Source of the DNA: a virus
DNA length: 64,000 bases
Strand: one strand, 5' to 3'
Virus record (IMG/VR): IMGVR_UViG_3300012920_000029
Span: 1 to 64,000 of that record
Below the pieces are notes generated by a model. The model ran no database searches. It was given only the letters and a program-made list of their open reading frames with translations, and was not told where the DNA came from. Positions 8,805 through 17,004 of the stretch are shown here, one piece after another; position 1 is the stretch's first letter, and every line of letters begins with the position of its first letter. The position numbers and the translations under genes were made by a program.

Positions 8805-9743
8805 ATGGGTTTATTTAGCAGCGAAAATAAAGAATCAAAAGGAAGCCCTCTTTTTGCAGGATTACTGGGCACTGCTGCAGTAGGAGCTACTCCTTTAGGA
8901 GAGTACTTAGCAGATAAGCATTTAGCACCCGAAACAGATAGATTATCTAAGGAAATAGCTAGTTCTACGCAGGAAGATGCTCTTAGTATCGTAGAGAAAT
9001 TAAAAGACAACTTGCTGGATAAACGAATAAGAGACATACCTATTTTTGTAGAAACTAATACAGGAGCAGGATTTACTACCGCAGCTAAAGACTATTTGCC
9101 TGAAAAAAAAGAATTTTTTAAAGCTATTGATAAGGGAGGTTACAGAGTACTAGACAACACTGATAGGTTAGATCCTTTAGAAGCAGTAAAAAAAACTAGG
9201 AAAGCAGGAGGCTTCATTACTGCTCCTGCAGGAACTGATATAGCAACCATAGCTCATGAGCTAGGCCACGCTAGCATACTTAATAAAAATCAAGGGTTTA
9301 GAGGAACTAAGCTTTTTGATAAAATGGATATGCTAGGCAGATACTTGCAAGGTTCTAATAGAGCCAGTAGAACTGCGGGCTTGTTTGCTTTAGCAGGCTT
9401 AGCTACCGACTCTGAAAATGACTCTAAGTATTTGATACCTGCAGTAGCCGCAGCAACCCAAGCACCTTTGATTTATGAAGAAGCCAAAGCAAGTAAGGAA
9501 GGTTTAAAGGCTCTTAAGAACATTATAGCCAAACAACCTACCACTTCAGAGTTAGTAGAGGACACTGCTAAAAAATTAGTCTCAGGTGAAGGTGGTAAAA
9601 TAACAAAAGAAGTATATGACCTCGCTAAGCCTATGCTTAGAAAAGCATTAGGAACCTATGGTGCTAGAAGTGCGGGTATAATAGCAGCTCCTTTATTAGC
9701 CATAGCAGCTAGAAGCCAGTTTGATAAAGCTACTAGAGATTAG
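8805..9743 (+). CDS. Putative virion-associated zinc metallopeptidase
   Basis: 312 residues. The zincin signature HELGH lies at residues 151-155 in TIAHELGHASI, giving the two zinc-binding His and the catalytic Glu. The third ligand is not obvious. Both flanks are hydrophobic and Gly/Ala-rich (about 15-35 and 190-225, and the last 30 residues), so the protein may touch membranes. A good site (AGGA, 7 nt spacing) precedes the ATG, 4 nt after the 1502-aa gene. Its tail overlaps the opposing small gene by 11 nt. Maturation of virion proteins or action at the cell envelope during entry are both plausible inferences. Confidence 0.6.
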   Translation: MGLFSSENKESKGSPLFAGLLGTAAVGATPLGEYLADKHLAPETDRLSKEIASSTQEDALSIVEKLKDNLLDKRIRDIPIFVETNTGAGFTTAAKDYLPEKKEFFKAIDKGGYRVLDNTDRLDPLEAVKKTRKAGGFITAPAGTDIATIAHELGHASILNKNQGFRGTKLFDKMDMLGRYLQGSNRASRTAGLFALAGLATDSENDSKYLIPAVAAATQAPLIYEEAKASKEGLKALKNIIAKQPTTSELVEDTAKKLVSGEGGKITKEVYDLAKPMLRKALGTYGARSAGIIAAPLLAIAARSQFDKATRD

Positions 9744-9942
9744 TTTCTTCTTCCGATAAATCATCTAAATCATCTACTCTTGGTAATAGATCATTATTAA
9801 TCTCTTGCTTATCAGGAAATTCTTGCTTAAATAAGATAGTCATGCAACTATTGCAAATACCTCCATCAGGAGTTTCGTCAATATCTGCATGTAAGCAGAG
9901 TTCGGGAGTTAAGTCGCTTTCGAAATAATCACTATTGTCCAT
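9733..9942 (-). CDS. Small acidic zinc-ribbon-like protein
   Basis: 69 residues from the ATG at 9942 (GGAG 6 nt upstream on the minus strand), rather than the upstream ATG at 9954. A possible zinc site C-x-H ... GGICNSC sits at residues about 18-36, and the rest is strongly acidic. It is a minus-strand island between plus-strand structural genes and is head-to-head with the tail chaperone gene, with start codons separated by 10 nt and overlapping ribosome binding sites. A regulatory role would suit the size and zinc motif but is not shown. Confidence 0.55.
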   Translation of the reverse strand: MDNSDYFESDLTPELCLHADIDETPDGGICNSCMTILFKQEFPDKQEINNDLLPRVDDLDDLSEEETNL

Positions 9943-9952
9943 AGGAGTCTCC

Positions 9953-10585
9953 ATGAGAAAATTTGGCGTTGTTAATGAGGAGAGAACCTCACTTAGTAAT
10001 TCTACCCTAAAAGCTGCTACAGCAGAAGAGTTACCTCCAGAATTAGATGAGAATCTAGAAGTAACTGAGTTAGATGAAGAAGCTCAAGCACTGCAAGATA
10101 TGCTAGATAATATGAATTCCACTAGGCAAACTCCTAGAGATCATTGGTTAGAAGAGATCGAACTTGAGAACTTAACAAGTGAAGAGGCTGCTAAGATCCT
10201 TGATCAAGTTATTACTAACGGAATGTACGAAGAAACCTACAAGATGGGTCGTATGGTAGTAAGACTAAGAACCCGCACTACTTCTGATGCAGATAGAGTT
10301 ATTGAGGCTATACAAGACTTTAAACCAGAGACCAATGGAACTCTTTCTCATTTGATTGCAAGAATGAATCTTGCAGCTAGTATTTCAAAGTTTGGAGATA
10401 AGCAGTTTAACTTCACAGCACCTAATGATGGTGATCAAGAAGTTTTAGAATTAGAGTTTACTGAGAGGTATAACTTTTTGAGCAATGTCCCATCCCAAAT
10501 CTTTTTTGCTCTTACACAAATTCTAGAAAGATTTGATAGAAGAGTGCAGCTGGCTTGTGACCCTAGAGCTATCGAAAATTTTTAA
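9953..10585 (+). CDS. Tail assembly chaperone, short form (G-like)
   Basis: 210 residues from ATG 9953 with GGAG 5 nt upstream. The N-terminal 60 residues are acidic, and the centre includes YKMGRMVVRLRTRTTSD and a helical C-terminal half. Identification rests on position: it lies directly before the tape measure gene, and its last sense codons form A AAT TTT immediately before the TAA stop, with a -1 frame open behind it. This is the arrangement of lambda G/GT and most long-tailed phages. Expected role is to coat the tape measure during tail assembly; it is not part of the finished virion. Confidence 0.7.
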   Translation: MRKFGVVNEERTSLSNSTLKAATAEELPPELDENLEVTELDEEAQALQDMLDNMNSTRQTPRDHWLEEIELENLTSEEAAKILDQVITNGMYEETYKMGRMVVRLRTRTTSDADRVIEAIQDFKPETNGTLSHLIARMNLAASISKFGDKQFNFTAPNDGDQEVLELEFTERYNFLSNVPSQIFFALTQILERFDRRVQLACDPRAIENF

Positions 10586-10926
10586 GTAAGCCCTGGGGTA
10601 GTGCTAGAGCACAAATGCTTTTATGGGGCATAGAAATACCTCCTAGAGGCAGTGCTAGAAGCTGGATCATGGAGGAGATGGTTCACAGAGAGCGTATGCG
10701 AAAATGGCACTACCACTACTCACAAGTTCTTGGTTTAGCAGCACAAGTAACTGGTGATAAGAATCTGTTAGACAAATTAGCTTCTAGATTAGATAAACTT
10801 TTTAATATGGAGCTACATATCCCGGAATCCTATGATTTTATAGGAACAGATGGCGATATTGAAGATAGAGTTTCTCCTTCTGACGAAGAACTCCTAAACA
10901 TGTTAGACAGGATACCAGATGTATAA
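9953..10926 (+). CDS. Tail assembly chaperone, frameshifted long form (GT-like)
   Basis: Predicted product of -1 slippage at 10576-10582: 210 residues of the short form, then 114 residues in the -1 frame (reading F-LSKPWGSARAQM), ending at the TAA at 10924-10926, about 324 residues. The downstream frame has an internal ATG at 10615, but that ATG lacks a ribosome binding site and the frame is open upstream through the slip site, so a separate gene is less likely. The end overlaps the tape measure ATG by 8 nt. In known phages the T extension recruits the tail tube protein. Confidence 0.65.
10576..10612 (+). promoter_or_regulatory. -1 programmed ribosomal frameshift signal
   Basis: The heptamer A AAT TTT (10576-10582) fits the X XXY YYZ rule in the zero frame and is followed at once by TAA (10583-10585). 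Downstream, GTGC/GCAC at 10601-10612 can form a small hairpin with a TAGA loop, and GCCC at 10590-10593 can pair with GGGC at 10626-10629 to enclose it. Slip site, terminal stop and downstream structure together support a recoding signal. Confidence 0.65.
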
Positions 10927-13900
10927 CCAAGTCCAGGGCACTTACCCCCAACTAGCAGGTAGTTTTTACAACGCACAAGGCATGATGCCTCATGACAATG
11001 GTAGGACTGCTCATCAAGTACCTACTTTTTTTGGTGGCTTACAGAACATGATGTCTGCTAGTCATGCGATGACTAACTACCGGAACATACCTTTAGGGCA
11101 GAGTATATTAAGAACACAAGCTCAAGCAGGTCAGCAATATGCAAATAATATGGGAGCTGTCATAGGAGGAATAGGAACAGGAACTACTCTTGTAACAGCA
11201 GGAGCTGGTTTAGCGGCTATGGGAGGAGTAGGTGCAGGAACTGCGTTAGGATCTGCTCTTGGGATAGTAGGTGGGGGATTCGGTATGGGGGCTAGTATAG
11301 CTATAGGAGCCACTGTACATTCGTACAAAAAAAAGATGCGTGAAATTGAAGAGATGCGCCAGTTAACCCAACACGGTAATTTTGGGTATGGTTTAACAGA
11401 TCCTTTTACAGGGCATATGACTAGAGCTAACGCTTTAAACCTAAGCTCTAGTTTAGGTGGGGCAGCTAGAGCAAGTGATTTTAAATCTTCTGATTTTAAA
11501 AAAATCACAGGCATGGCTAGTAACATGGGGATGCTTTCAGGCACCAATAATATTGGTGAAATAACAAAAAAAATTACCGACCTAGCTAAGGCGTCTAGAG
11601 AGATAGTAATGTTAGGTGAAGGTATTTCTATGAATGATGCTATGAACCTTCAGAAGCTAACTCAAGATATGGGCATAGATACAGGTAAGTTTAGAGCAAT
11701 GGGCTTAGGCAAGAACTTAGTTACTGCTGCTAGAGCAGCTAGAGTATCTATGGATCAAGCAGCTCAGATGGGCGGACAAGGAGCTATTACTTTTCAACAA
11801 ATGGGTCTAGGTGCTGCTTCTGGTATGAATGCCGCATTCAGTATGAGCAATGCAGCTCAAGCACTAGTAAACACAGGCTCTATAGATCAGAGACTTCTTA
11901 AGCAGTTGGGCGGGGTACAAGGCCTAGGACAAAACTTAATTGCTGGGCAAGCGAGTACTATGGGTAGACTAGCAGACACCCTAGTTATGGGTGCTGCTAA
12001 AATGGACCCTGATGGAAACTTTCGCATAGATAGAGAGTTATTAGATCAATTTACTAGAGGAGATGTCTCTAGGGAAGATATGATTCGTAGAGGCAAAAAT
12101 CTAGGTAAAGGCCTAAGTAAATTTGAAAGAAGCCGAATGTTAGAACAACTAAACCGTCAAATGCCTGAATTAAAACAACAAGTAACTGATTCGTTAAACA
12201 ATGAAGAAATTATGCAAATTCAAGGCCAAGAGGTTATGGCTTTAAAAGAGCGTACTGGAATGAGTATGCGCCAAGCCGCTAATGCTTATTTTCAAGATGC
12301 AGGACAAGCAGACTCATTTCTAGCGTATGCCCAAAACTTTAGTAAAGTCAGGTCTGAAAGTCGTAGACAACAACGCATAACAGCTACTGAAGAAATGTAT
12401 AGATACGGAGGTATGTCTAAGAGTAATTCACTACTTAATAGAATGGGTAGAGGCGCCACTGAACTAGGGTCAGATTTTATAGATTTTATGCTTAGAGGGA
12501 CCGATCAACTAGGAGAGCATATAGCTAAGCAAGTAGCTGACGAGCAAGATAGGATAGCTAGAGGCTCTGCTAGGCTATTTAGTCATTTAGATGTCGAAGA
12601 AGGTCCTAGAATAAACTTCACTGCTAGCGATCTAGTAAATTCACAAGACATTGGGAGAAGCAGACTTGGAACATCTAAGGTTGAGATGTTAGAAAAGCTA
12701 GGAGCAGAAAAGTACATGGAACGTATGGGAATAGACGGTATTTTTGACTTTGGAGGTGGAGGTTTAGCAGAGAGAGTAATGGAAGCAGAGTTTGGTGAAA
12801 TGAATCCACTAAGTAAGGCACTTAGAGGACATTACTCAGGATTTGAGTATAGTTACGGTAATTATGATGAACGTTTAGAAGGTGTTCTTATAAGTCAGGC
12901 TCAGTTAACTGATGAGGCGGATTTAATTAATCAAATACAAGAAGACGCTAGAGATTATAGTAGAAAAGATAAGCGTAGCAGAAGGGTATTTGAAGAATCT
13001 TTAAAAGAACTAACTAAGATAGGAGAGCAACGCCAAAGAGGCGATGTAACAAATATACATGACATGACTCCTAGTATGGTAGCCATGAAGTTAGGCGTAG
13101 ATATTGGAGATAAACAAGTTAGAGCTGCTATAGGTAAAGCGTTTAGCACAGTTATGGAGGGTAAGGGATCTGCAAATGCTCGTATAGGGCTATCAACAAT
13201 GATGGCTGAGCTAGGAGGAATAGTGGGTTACACGGATAAACTTGAAGATAAAGGTAATTTTGAAGAAGACGTACTTAGCTTAGGTAGAGGAGGCTCTCTT
13301 AAAGCTGAAGGTTTAGACAAAGCCCTATACGAATCCAATATAGGGGGAGATGATTTAAAAAAGATAATCGATGCTATTGCTAGAACCCCTGAGATGTTTC
13401 AAGGAAATACTCCCTACAATATTGCAGAAGTGTTTGATGAAGCAGGTATAAAAGATTTCTCTAAGTTTAATATGGGAGGGGTAAAAACCCTTATAGATGT
13501 AATTAGAGGAGGCACAGTTACTAGACAGGATAAGGAAGGTAAATCAGAATCTTTCTCTTTAGGGACACAGCATCTGTTAGACTTAGATCTTTCTAATATA
13601 CGTAGTAACTTTGTTGAGACTAGAAAAAACAGGATACTCAGCGAAGAAAGAAAAAAATTCAATAGAAGAATAGGTCAGAATTTAGGAAATGCTAAAGGGG
13701 GAGAGCTTATAAGAGACCTTAAGAAAGGAAGTATAGGCCCTTTTTCTAGATACCAAGATCAAGCTACCCAGGTAATATTAGACCAGATTATGAAACAAGA
13801 AGGGGTCCAGAAGGACATAGATGATGTAGTAGAATATGATCTCGAAAGATTTGAAAAAGAACTAGAGTCTAGGGTAGACGCCAATGTGGCTGCAGGTAGG

Positions 13901-14581
13901 AATCGTTTTGAAGGTTTTTCAGAAGCAGATAGGAACTATTTTATAAATACTTATAGGCATAGTAAAACAAATGAACATACAGTTAAAGTAAGGAACCAAA
14001 AAAGAAAAGAACTTAGAAAACAAGCTTCCGATCATGTAAGAGAAATTCAAGAAAGGCATGTAAAAGATGAAGACGTTAATAAAGAGCTAATTAATGAAAA
14101 AGCTAAAGAACTCTTAGAAAAAGATAAAGAGAAATACTCTACAGCTCTATTCAACAAAGATGCTACTACCCTTAAACAAGTACTAGAAGGGCTTACATTT
14201 GGAGCCGAGGATCCCGACAAGAAAAAAGCTTATCAGAACTTAATGAATAAAGACTATTTTGAGGAGTTAGAGTCTGAGTATCAAGCGACTAGAGTTAATC
14301 TTAAACTATCGGGAGCCTCTCAAGAGGAAGTGCAAAAAGCTAAAGACGAAATGATACTTAAGATAGCTAACGAAGTAGCTAAGGCAGGCGAGGGTAAGAC
14401 TAAAAAAGACGAGTCTTTAAAATTAGAAGATGTTATGGCCAATGTAGCTAAAGCTTTAGATGGTCAAAATCAAATACTAAATAGAATAGCCACTTCAGCA
14501 AAAGACGGTAAGATGGAGCTAATACTAACAGCGAGTACAGGCTCAAAATCTAGTAAACCAGCAGATGGAGAAGACCCATAA
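10919..14581 (+). CDS. Putative tape measure protein
   Basis: 1220 residues. Called as tape measure from its place straight after the frameshifted chaperone pair, its length, and composition. Residues about 75-135 form a long Gly/Ala/Ile hydrophobic stretch (likely membrane-active), followed by a helical, Met/Gln/Ala-rich region, and the C-terminal 250 residues are charged coiled coil. No lysozyme or peptidase domain was recognised. If tail length scales at about 1.5 angstrom per residue, a tail near 180 nm is expected. The ATG overlaps the chaperone stop. The alternative candidate is the 1502-aa protein at 4292. Confidence 0.6.
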   Translation: MYNQVQGTYPQLAGSFYNAQGMMPHDNGRTAHQVPTFFGGLQNMMSASHAMTNYRNIPLGQSILRTQAQAGQQYANNMGAVIGGIGTGTTLVTAGAGLAAMGGVGAGTALGSALGIVGGGFGMGASIAIGATVHSYKKKMREIEEMRQLTQHGNFGYGLTDPFTGHMTRANALNLSSSLGGAARASDFKSSDFKKITGMASNMGMLSGTNNIGEITKKITDLAKASREIVMLGEGISMNDAMNLQKLTQDMGIDTGKFRAMGLGKNLVTAARAARVSMDQAAQMGGQGAITFQQMGLGAASGMNAAFSMSNAAQALVNTGSIDQRLLKQLGGVQGLGQNLIAGQASTMGRLADTLVMGAAKMDPDGNFRIDRELLDQFTRGDVSREDMIRRGKNLGKGLSKFERSRMLEQLNRQMPELKQQVTDSLNNEEIMQIQGQEVMALKERTGMSMRQAANAYFQDAGQADSFLAYAQNFSKVRSESRRQQRITATEEMYRYGGMSKSNSLLNRMGRGATELGSDFIDFMLRGTDQLGEHIAKQVADEQDRIARGSARLFSHLDVEEGPRINFTASDLVNSQDIGRSRLGTSKVEMLEKLGAEKYMERMGIDGIFDFGGGGLAERVMEAEFGEMNPLSKALRGHYSGFEYSYGNYDERLEGVLISQAQLTDEADLINQIQEDARDYSRKDKRSRRVFEESLKELTKIGEQRQRGDVTNIHDMTPSMVAMKLGVDIGDKQVRAAIGKAFSTVMEGKGSANARIGLSTMMAELGGIVGYTDKLEDKGNFEEDVLSLGRGGSLKAEGLDKALYESNIGGDDLKKIIDAIARTPEMFQGNTPYNIAEVFDEAGIKDFSKFNMGGVKTLIDVIRGGTVTRQDKEGKSESFSLGTQHLLDLDLSNIRSNFVETRKNRILSEERKKFNRRIGQNLGNAKGGELIRDLKKGSIGPFSRYQDQATQVILDQIMKQEGVQKDIDDVVEYDLERFEKELESRVDANVAAGRNRFEGFSEADRNYFINTYRHSKTNEHTVKVRNQKRKELRKQASDHVREIQERHVKDEDVNKELINEKAKELLEKDKEKYSTALFNKDATTLKQVLEGLTFGAEDPDKKKAYQNLMNKDYFEELESEYQATRVNLKLSGASQEEVQKAKDEMILKIANEVAKAGEGKTKKDESLKLEDVMANVAKALDGQNQILNRIATSAKDGKMELILTASTGSKSSKPADGEDP

Positions 14582-14787
14582 TGAGCACACCTCTACAACA
14601 AAGATACATACTACCTACCAGTAATAGTCTCTTATGCTACAGGCTCATGGAGTGCATTGCAGATCATAAGAATAGCAAAGAGCATAAGTACGACCACTTT
14701 CCTACTTATAATCTTTCTATGGCTGTTGCTGATCAAAATACTGTTCTTATGACTGAGGTTTCTCAGCAGGGAAGGCTAGGAGATTAA
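14581..14787 (+). CDS. Small hypothetical tail-region protein
   Basis: 68 residues. The ATG shares an A with the tape measure stop (TAATG), so translation is probably coupled. The sequence has an aromatic N-terminal half and ends in EVSQQGRLGD. No known motif. It sits between the tape measure and a baseplate-type gene, in the position of short tail-completion proteins of other phages, but nothing in the sequence confirms that. Confidence 0.5.
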   Translation: MSTPLQQRYILPTSNSLLCYRLMECIADHKNSKEHKYDHFPTYNLSMAVADQNTVLMTEVSQQGRLGD

Positions 14788-14788
14788 G

Positions 14789-16195
14789 ATGCGATATAAT
14801 GGTGTGTACTCCAGTGCAGAGTCTGGAGTAAAAAAAGGTTCTAGCTCTTTATTTAACTATAACTCAGGGCAGTTTTCGGTTATAGATAGTAAGAGCAGAC
14901 GCCCTATACTAAGCACGGGAGATTTAGCTAATGCAGATCTTAATGTAGCTAAAATACGGTTAGTTAGTACTATACCTGATAAACCTGTAGATGACTCAAC
15001 TACTCCTACTAATAAGAAAGTGGAGAATAAAGCTTACGTAGGATTTATCTTATCTGCAGTACAAGAACAACATGCTGAAAAGATGCAAGTAGTAAGCCTA
15101 CCAGGAGATGCATATGCTTCGTATTTCTATGGGTCTCAGCCTAGGCAGTTTTCTTTCCAAGGGATACTTCTTAATACAGCAGAAGATCAGTGGAGAGATG
15201 CTTTTGAGCAGATGTATGAAAAATATCTTAGAGGCTCAGCTGCTAGTCGCAGATTTAATATGGTTCAAGTTAGCTATGATAATAGAGTAGTTTCTGGATG
15301 GCTTACTAGTATGAGTCAACAAGTTAGTTCTGCTAGCGACACCTATAATTCCTTCAGTTTCACTATGTTAGTTAGTCGTATAGATATAATTGGAGGTAAC
15401 AAAGAACTCTTCTTAAATTATATGACAAAGCAACAAGGTATACTTACCGATTCGAATATAGAGGCTGATTTCGCAGTACTAAATAATAAAAACTACAACG
15501 CATTAGTTAATCCTGTAAGGACAGGTATGATGAAGACCCCGCCTAGACCTAAGCGGGGTGGTAAGCGTTCTAGACCTACTAACGATTGCCCATTTACCCG
15601 ACCAACAGGGCAAGGCGGCCAACCTAATAATGCTGGAGGACCCACCATCTCCACCGATTTTAGAACAACTGCTGAGTGTACTATCACAGAAGCTTTTATA
15701 GCTAAAAAACAAGAAATAGACCACCTAGAAAAACAACTTGAAGAAGCTAAAAAAGATTCAAGTAAAGCTACTCAAGAAGATGTAATGAAACTACGCGCGG
15801 AGTATGCTAGACAGATAAATTTATATAATGAAAAAGCAGCAGAATTACAAGATGAGCTACAAGCAGAGTATCATGAAGCTTTAACAAGAAAAGGAGATGC
15901 TGGAGGTAACGCCTATTCTATAAAAGATCCTAGTAAAAAAAACTCAAGCACACTTATAAAGGTAAACACTTTTGCCCCCGGAAATGTAGTGACACAAAAT
16001 GAATACGGAGAATCACTTAATTCAAAAGTAGTTGTAACTGCTTCTGTAACTACACTGCAGCAAAACCAAAGATTGATAGATGACTCCTTGGCTAAATCAA
16101 GAGTTAGGGATGAAGCTAAGAAGGCTAAAGAAAAGAAAGCAAAAAACGACAGAGACTCCGCTACTCTAGATAACTTATTAAACTCTGGAGAATAA
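14789..16195 (+). CDS. Tail/baseplate protein
   Basis: 468 residues, preceded by GGAG 6 nt before the ATG and starting 1 nt after the previous stop. Residues about 80-210 form a compact, probably beta-rich domain with PGDAYASYFYGSQPRQFSFQ and FEQMYEKYLRG. This pattern resembles the small adaptor/hub proteins that follow the tape measure in myophages. Residues 240-300 are Pro/Gly/Arg-rich linker. Residues 300-360 and the last 40 are charged coiled coil. I cannot assign it to a specific family with certainty. Confidence 0.5.
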   Translation: MRYNGVYSSAESGVKKGSSSLFNYNSGQFSVIDSKSRRPILSTGDLANADLNVAKIRLVSTIPDKPVDDSTTPTNKKVENKAYVGFILSAVQEQHAEKMQVVSLPGDAYASYFYGSQPRQFSFQGILLNTAEDQWRDAFEQMYEKYLRGSAASRRFNMVQVSYDNRVVSGWLTSMSQQVSSASDTYNSFSFTMLVSRIDIIGGNKELFLNYMTKQQGILTDSNIEADFAVLNNKNYNALVNPVRTGMMKTPPRPKRGGKRSRPTNDCPFTRPTGQGGQPNNAGGPTISTDFRTTAECTITEAFIAKKQEIDHLEKQLEEAKKDSSKATQEDVMKLRAEYARQINLYNEKAAELQDELQAEYHEALTRKGDAGGNAYSIKDPSKKNSSTLIKVNTFAPGNVVTQNEYGESLNSKVVVTASVTTLQQNQRLIDDSLAKSRVRDEAKKAKEKKAKNDRDSATLDNLLNSGE

Positions 16196-16197
16196 AC

Positions 16198-17004
16198 ATG
16201 ATACTCGATACTTATCAGCACATTGTAATAGAAACAAGCTCACCAGTAACTGAGAATCAAGTAACAGTTACTCTTAGCTCTGATTTTTATACCCCTACGC
16301 TAGAGGTGTTTTCAGACCAGTACTACTTAAAAATTAACACTAATTCTGTAGAAATACATCCTAACATGGAGTGGATTCCCTCGACTACTATAACTGTTAT
16401 AGTAGAAGGTGATACTCACACCTTTACTACTAAGGAAGACTTCTACTACTATTTACCAGAACAAGTAGCTTACTCTAAAAACTTTATAACACAACAAGAC
16501 CCTTGGGACGAGTTATTAAAGTTGGGTTTAACCACCACTGAAGAAATAAATTTACTAAAATCTTTGCCAGAAGGAATAAGTAAGGTAGGGCATAAGTTAT
16601 CTAAGTGTTTGGTAGGAGCTTTTTTATACAATAACACTGTAGAGAATAAAGCTATAACACTTCTAAAAGGCTTACGTAGAGCCATGCAGCTACTCGTTAT
16701 ATTAGAGCTTGAGGTTTTAGTAGAATACTTTTTGTTTACACCAGGACCTAGTATAGACTGGTTTAGAAAAGCAGCAATACCATTTTCAGTATCTGACGAT
16801 GAAGTATTCACTAGATTTGCTAAAATAGCTGTAGATATAGATAAACTAGAAGCTAAGTTAATTAGCTCTGATATGAACATTGCTGTTATAGATTCTTTAA
16901 AGTACCATATATCTCCCGACTCAGATTACTACGAATTAGTAAGAGCAATAACCTTGTATTTCATGGCTTTAAGGTATTACAGCAATGGCGAATTTAGCTA
17001 CTAG
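16198..17004 (+). CDS. Hypothetical baseplate-region protein
   Basis: 268 residues, preceded by GGAG with 7 nt spacing. The first 100 residues look beta-rich (short Thr/Val/Ile strands), and the rest is helical with hydrophobic segments around residues 165-190. No motif recognised. It overlaps the next gene by 20 nt. Placement between tape-measure-adjacent and hub-like genes suggests a baseplate or tail-tip component. Confidence 0.5.
   Translation: MILDTYQHIVIETSSPVTENQVTVTLSSDFYTPTLEVFSDQYYLKINTNSVEIHPNMEWIPSTTITVIVEGDTHTFTTKEDFYYYLPEQVAYSKNFITQQDPWDELLKLGLTTTEEINLLKSLPEGISKVGHKLSKCLVGAFLYNNTVENKAITLLKGLRRAMQLLVILELEVLVEYFLFTPGPSIDWFRKAAIPFSVSDDEVFTRFAKIAVDIDKLEAKLISSDMNIAVIDSLKYHISPDSDYYELVRAITLYFMALRYYSNGEFSY

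Noticed and set aside
10615-10926. Independent gene starting at ATG 10615
   Set aside because: No ribosome binding site, and the frame is open upstream through a slippery heptamer; the -1 frameshift explains it better.
11131-11547. 138-codon antisense ORF under the tape measure
   Set aside because: Pro/Ala/Leu-rich translation is the complement of the Gly/Ala-rich hydrophobic stretch; no ribosome binding site.
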